From contig PABA01000045.1 of the NCBI GenBank assembly GCA_002699025.1, positions 1-46,384 of the forward strand: 46,384 nt of DNA, given 5' to 3'. Below, one piece after another: positions 43,866 to 46,384 of the stretch. The first letter of the stretch is position 1. Every line of letters starts with the position of its first letter. Both the position numbers and the translations under genes were made by a program. The DNA comes from Sandaracinus sp. (lineage in GTDB: Bacteria > Myxococcota_A > Polyangia > Polyangiales > Houyiibacteriaceae). The notes beneath the pieces are model-generated. The model was given only the letters and a program-made list of their open reading frames with translations, ran no database searches and was not told the DNA's origin.

Positions 43866-45663
43866 TGTCCGTGTCGAGCTCGGGCGGCGCGTGGAGCTCT
43901 CCGGGCACGAGCTGCTGGATCTGCCACACGTAGCGCAGGAGTTTGTGCTCGGTCTTCACCAGGTTGTCCCGCGTGCGCCCGGCCTGGATGCCGGGGATGG
44001 ACGCCGTGAGCACGGCCCAGGCCGCGAGCATCCCCCAGGTGAGCGCCGGCGGGAGCTCGAGCAGGCGCGGGATGATGTGGATGCCCTCGCCGTCGATCAC
44101 GAAGGTCGGAGGCCACAGCCCGAGCGCCTCCCCGGCGAAGACCGCGCCCGTGCCGAGGGCGGTGAGCACGACGAAGATGCCGCGCTCCTGCGGCGTCACG
44201 TGCGCCGCGAAGTACATGAGGTTCGTCGCCATCAGCGAGGGCACGACGAGGAGCGGGCTGAAGGCCGGGACGAAGAAGAGCAGCGAGAGCGTGCTCAGCA
44301 CGTAGACCGCGGTCGTCGCGGGCGCCCCGCGGACCGAGCCGCGCGCGTGCAGGATGGCCAAGCCGAAGCAGCCGACGAGCAGCGTCGAGCAGGTCGCGAA
44401 GAGCCAGCCGATGCGCACGCCCATCGCGAGGTAGACCGGGAGGAAGGCGAGCCAGAGCCCATAACGCCAGGCGCTGACCTTCGCCGCCCGCCGCCGCGCC
44501 CGCTCGAGCCACTCGGCGAGCGCCACCTTCGCCCCCTCCGGGAGCTGCTTCGGCGGGTCGACGAGGAGCTGTGCGAGGAGCTCCGTCGCGGGCCGGGACT
44601 GCGGATCGAGCGCCAGCGCCCGGGCCAGCTCCCGGGTCGCCTCGGGCCGCTTCTCGTCCCCCTCGTCGACGAGCGCGACCGCGCGCTTGACGTGCTCCCG
44701 CGCGAGCTTGCGCCGCAGCTCGTGGTCCCGGTCGCCCTCGAGGAAGCTCTCGATCCCGTTCGCGAGCTCCCCGGCGCTCTGCAGGCGCTGCTCCGGATCC
44801 ACGTGCGTCGCCCGCACGCAGAGCTCCTCGAGCTCGGGGGGCACGTCCAGGTCCGGGAAGCGCACCGAGGGCCGCGCGTCGATGCCCTCGATGGTCTTCG
44901 AGATGCGCTTGCGCGTCTCCTGCGCCGGGTTCGCCCGCTCGAGCGTCAGCAGCTCGAAGAGGATGCAGCCGAGCGAGTAGACGTCCGCCGTCGGCCCGGT
45001 CTCCGTGTCGCCGAGGGCCTGCTCGGGCGACATGTAGCCGGGCGTCCCGAGCGAGCTCCCGGCCTCCGTCACCTCGAGCTCGTCGTCGGGCACGTCGCTC
45101 GAGGTGGGGCGCCCGTCGACGGCGTCGCCGGTCAGCTTCGCGATGCCCCAGTCGAGCAGGTAGACCTCGCCGAAGCGACCCACCATCACGTTCGCCGGCG
45201 TCACGTCCCGATGCACCACGCCGCGGTCGTGCGCGTAGTCGAGCGCGCGGCAGATCTGCACGAAGATCTGCAGGAGCTTGTTCCGCCGATAGCGCGCCGT
45301 GCTGTCCCCGCTCGCCAGCCGCTCGAAGATGTCGGCGAGCGTCTCCCCGCGCACCCGGCGCATCGTGAACCAGGCGCGCGCGCTCTCTCCGTCGTCGTCC
45401 TCGGCCTCGTGCTCCCCCATGTCGTACACGGGGACGAGCGCCGGGTGCTCGAGCCGCGCCTGGATGCGCGCCTCCCGCAAGAAGCGCCCGCGCTCCTCCG
45501 GCCTCTCCGCGGCCTCCGGCCGCATCACCTTCAGCGCCACGTCGCGGCCGACCTGCTCGTCCCGGCAGAGCGCGACGTCGCCCATGCCGCCGGCCCCGAG
45601 CCTCTTCTGGAAGCTGTACCGGCCCTCGAGGTCCGCCGGCAGCTTCACGCTCTCTTCCCCCAT
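43852..45663 (-). CDS. Membrane Ser/Thr protein kinase with multi-helix C-terminal domain
   Basis: 603 aa from ATG 45663, positioned by TATGCT 6 nt upstream. Kinase domain at residues about 17-330: LGAGGMGDVAL, VALK with Lys 45, VVHRDVTPANVMV (151-161), DWGIAK for DFG, GTPGYMSPEQA. The Thr in HRDVTPAN replaces the usual Lys, as in many myxobacterial kinases (HRDVSPQN type). Residues about 330-390 are helical and TPR-like (LARALALDPQSRPATELLAQLLV). Residues about 394-560 hold about six membrane helices (LWLAFLPVYLAMGVRIGWLF ... LTWGMLAAWAVLTASI), which may sense membrane or envelope state. The short cytoplasmic tail ends inside a repeat unit. Divergent from the SUF regulator. Confidence 0.92.
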   Translation of the reverse strand: MGEESVKLPADLEGRYSFQKRLGAGGMGDVALCRDEQVGRDVALKVMRPEAAERPEERGRFLREARIQARLEHPALVPVYDMGEHEAEDDDGESARAWFTMRRVRGETLADIFERLASGDSTARYRRNKLLQIFVQICRALDYAHDRGVVHRDVTPANVMVGRFGEVYLLDWGIAKLTGDAVDGRPTSSDVPDDELEVTEAGSSLGTPGYMSPEQALGDTETGPTADVYSLGCILFELLTLERANPAQETRKRISKTIEGIDARPSVRFPDLDVPPELEELCVRATHVDPEQRLQSAGELANGIESFLEGDRDHELRRKLAREHVKRAVALVDEGDEKRPEATRELARALALDPQSRPATELLAQLLVDPPKQLPEGAKVALAEWLERARRRAAKVSAWRYGLWLAFLPVYLAMGVRIGWLFATCSTLLVGCFGLAILHARGSVRGAPATTAVYVLSTLSLLFFVPAFSPLLVVPSLMATNLMYFAAHVTPQERGIFVVLTALGTGAVFAGEALGLWPPTFVIDGEGIHIIPRLLELPPALTWGMLAAWAVLTASIPGIQAGRTRDNLVKTEHKLLRYVWQIQQLVPGELHAPPELDTDTGRR

Positions 45664-45669
45664 GCCGCC

Positions 45670-45675
45670 AGCATA
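45670..45675 (-). promoter_or_regulatory. TATGCT -10-like element, 6 nt before start 45663
   Basis: Minus-strand TATGCT with 6-nt spacing to ATG 45663, predicting a leaderless kinase mRNA. Confidence 0.5.
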
Positions 45676-45730
45676 GGGGAAACGGGCGGCCCGGGTCGGC
45701 TCTGCGGCGCCCGGCGCCCGGTCTTTCACC

Positions 45731-45776
45731 TTGCGAGCCACCGGCCCGGACCCTAGATAGTGGACCGTGCAGGTCC
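45731..45776 (+). promoter_or_regulatory. Candidate promoter and operator of the SUF regulator
   Basis: TTGCGA (45731-45736), 17-bp spacer, TAGATA (45754-45759): a good housekeeping-sigma promoter match. The inverted repeat GGACC-GTGCA-GGTCC (45762-45776) covers the expected transcription start and could be an autoregulatory operator. The leader to GTG 45834 would be about 68 nt. Confidence 0.45.
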
Positions 45777-45833
45777 GCATTCGGTGCAATCTGCGCGAAA
45801 TGACTCGGCAAATCTGCTGAACGAGCCACCCCC

Positions 45834-46384
45834 GTGCTGCGCATCTCCAAGCTGACCGACTACGGCGTCGTGCTGGCCACCCACCTGGCGGGCCAGGACG
45901 CGCCGCGCTCCGTCCGGGATCTCGCCCGCGAGACGGGGATCCCGCAGCCGACCGTCTCCAAGGTCCTCAAGACCCTCGCGAAGGCGGGGCTCGTCAGCTC
46001 GACGCGCGGCGCCCGCGGCGGCTACGCGCTCGCCCGGCCGGCCTCCCGCGTGCCCATCAGCGACGTGATCGCCGCCCTGGAGGGGCCGATCGCCGTCACC
46101 GAATGCACGGACGAGAGCGCCGACCCCTGCGACTACGAGCGGCGCTGCGGCGTGCGCGCCAACTGGCAGCGCATCAACGAGGCGGTCCAGAGCGCCCTCG
46201 CCGAGATCACCCTCGCCGAGATGGCGATGAGCTCGCCGCCGCCGCTGGTCGCCCTCGCCCGCGACCGGGCCGAGGCCGCCGAGCGCCGCGCCAGCGCCAC
46301 CGAGCCCGGCGTCACCGAGCCCAGCGTCACCGAGCCCAGCGTCACCGAGCCCAGCGTCACCGAGCCCAGCGTCACCGAGCCCAG
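45834..46384 (+). CDS. Rrf2-family SUF-system regulator, 3' end outside window
   Basis: At least 183 codons, running off the right edge without a stop. The start is GTG 45834, giving VLRISKLTDYGVVLATHLA, the characteristic opening of the SUF-type Rrf2 regulators. A winged helix follows (IPQPTVSKVLKTLAKAGLVSSTRGARGGY). The cluster-binding Cys are 91, 99 and 105 (ECTDESADPCDYERRCGVRANW). Such proteins sense Fe-S status and control suf operons, usually located directly downstream; sufB and partners are therefore expected just beyond the window. Unusual: after the normal end at about residue 140 there is an Ala/Glu stretch and then at least five VTEPS repeats encoded by 15-bp units. Confidence 0.93.
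   Translation, partial: MLRISKLTDYGVVLATHLAGQDAPRSVRDLARETGIPQPTVSKVLKTLAKAGLVSSTRGARGGYALARPASRVPISDVIAALEGPIAVTECTDESADPCDYERRCGVRANWQRINEAVQSALAEITLAEMAMSSPPPLVALARDRAEAAERRASATEPGVTEPSVTEPSVTEPSVTEPSVTEP
46296..46384 (+). repeat. 15-bp in-frame tandem repeats (VTEPS) at right edge
   Basis: A variant unit at 46296-46310 and then GTCACCGAGCCCAGC at 46311, 46326, 46341, 46356 and 46371 (cut by the edge). All are in the reading frame of the Rrf2 regulator; the total length is unknown. Confidence 0.95.

Overview
The window is about 46.4 kb of very GC-rich, densely coding DNA. It reads as the chromosome of a social or predatory-type deltaproteobacterium (Myxococcota, Sandaracinus/Polyangia-like). 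The grounds are the strong G/C third-position bias, the many lipoproteins with Pro/Ala-rich linkers, two Ser/Thr kinases of myxobacterial type, prepilin-like proteins with proline-rich leaders, and a SUF-type Rrf2 regulator. I see no phage, IS element, CRISPR array, rRNA or tRNA. The placement is inference.

Layout. 1-9.9 kb: two envelope proteins with YfaP/DUF2135-like C-termini flank a glycerophosphodiester phosphodiesterase; then an M1 aminopeptidase with a HEAT tail, TrmO, and a CAP-like lipoprotein. 10-14.5 kb: a divergent polysaccharide flippase and an RND/MMPL-type exporter. 14.6-18.8 kb: GalT, an acyl-CoA (malonyl-CoA-like) synthetase and two unknown proteins. 19-25.6 kb: a coiled-coil/helix-hairpin-helix protein, a MazG-like pyrophosphohydrolase, a Cys-rich lipoprotein, a four-CBS protein, a beta-barrel protein and a small lipoprotein. 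25.7-29.1 kb: a probable operon of speA, a collagen-leader pilin-like gene and a dolichol-phosphate-mannose-synthase-like gene, ending in a perfect palindrome. 29.2-34.4 kb: a pseudophosphatase/ADP-ribosylglycohydrolase fusion, a predicted lipoprotein with dikinase domains, and an IscA-type protein. 34.6-39.6 kb: a two-gene biotin-dependent acyl-CoA carboxylase and phytoene synthase. 39.9-46.4 kb: a divergent Hpt-receiver gene and kinase-receiver gene, an amidase, a membrane Ser/Thr kinase, and the start of a SUF regulator that runs off the right edge.

Two window-wide patterns stand out. (1) Many start codons are preceded by a TANNNT-like hexamer ending 6-8 nt upstream, the spacing expected if transcription begins at the start codon (leaderless mRNA). 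Genes with a good Shine-Dalgarno sequence lack it. (2) Short tandem repeats with units that are multiples of three (15, 18, 24, 27, 30, 48 bp) lie inside low-complexity protein segments and directly at the 3' ends of genes. In at least two cases the stop codon looks like a CGA-to-TGA change within a repeat unit.

The strongest candidates for undescribed biology are the catalytically altered phosphatase/ADP-ribosylglycohydrolase fusion, the lipoprotein with an apparently intact phosphohistidine plus ATP-grasp dikinase core, and the kinase-receiver/Hpt-receiver pair. All functional calls come from reading motifs by eye; no searches were run.
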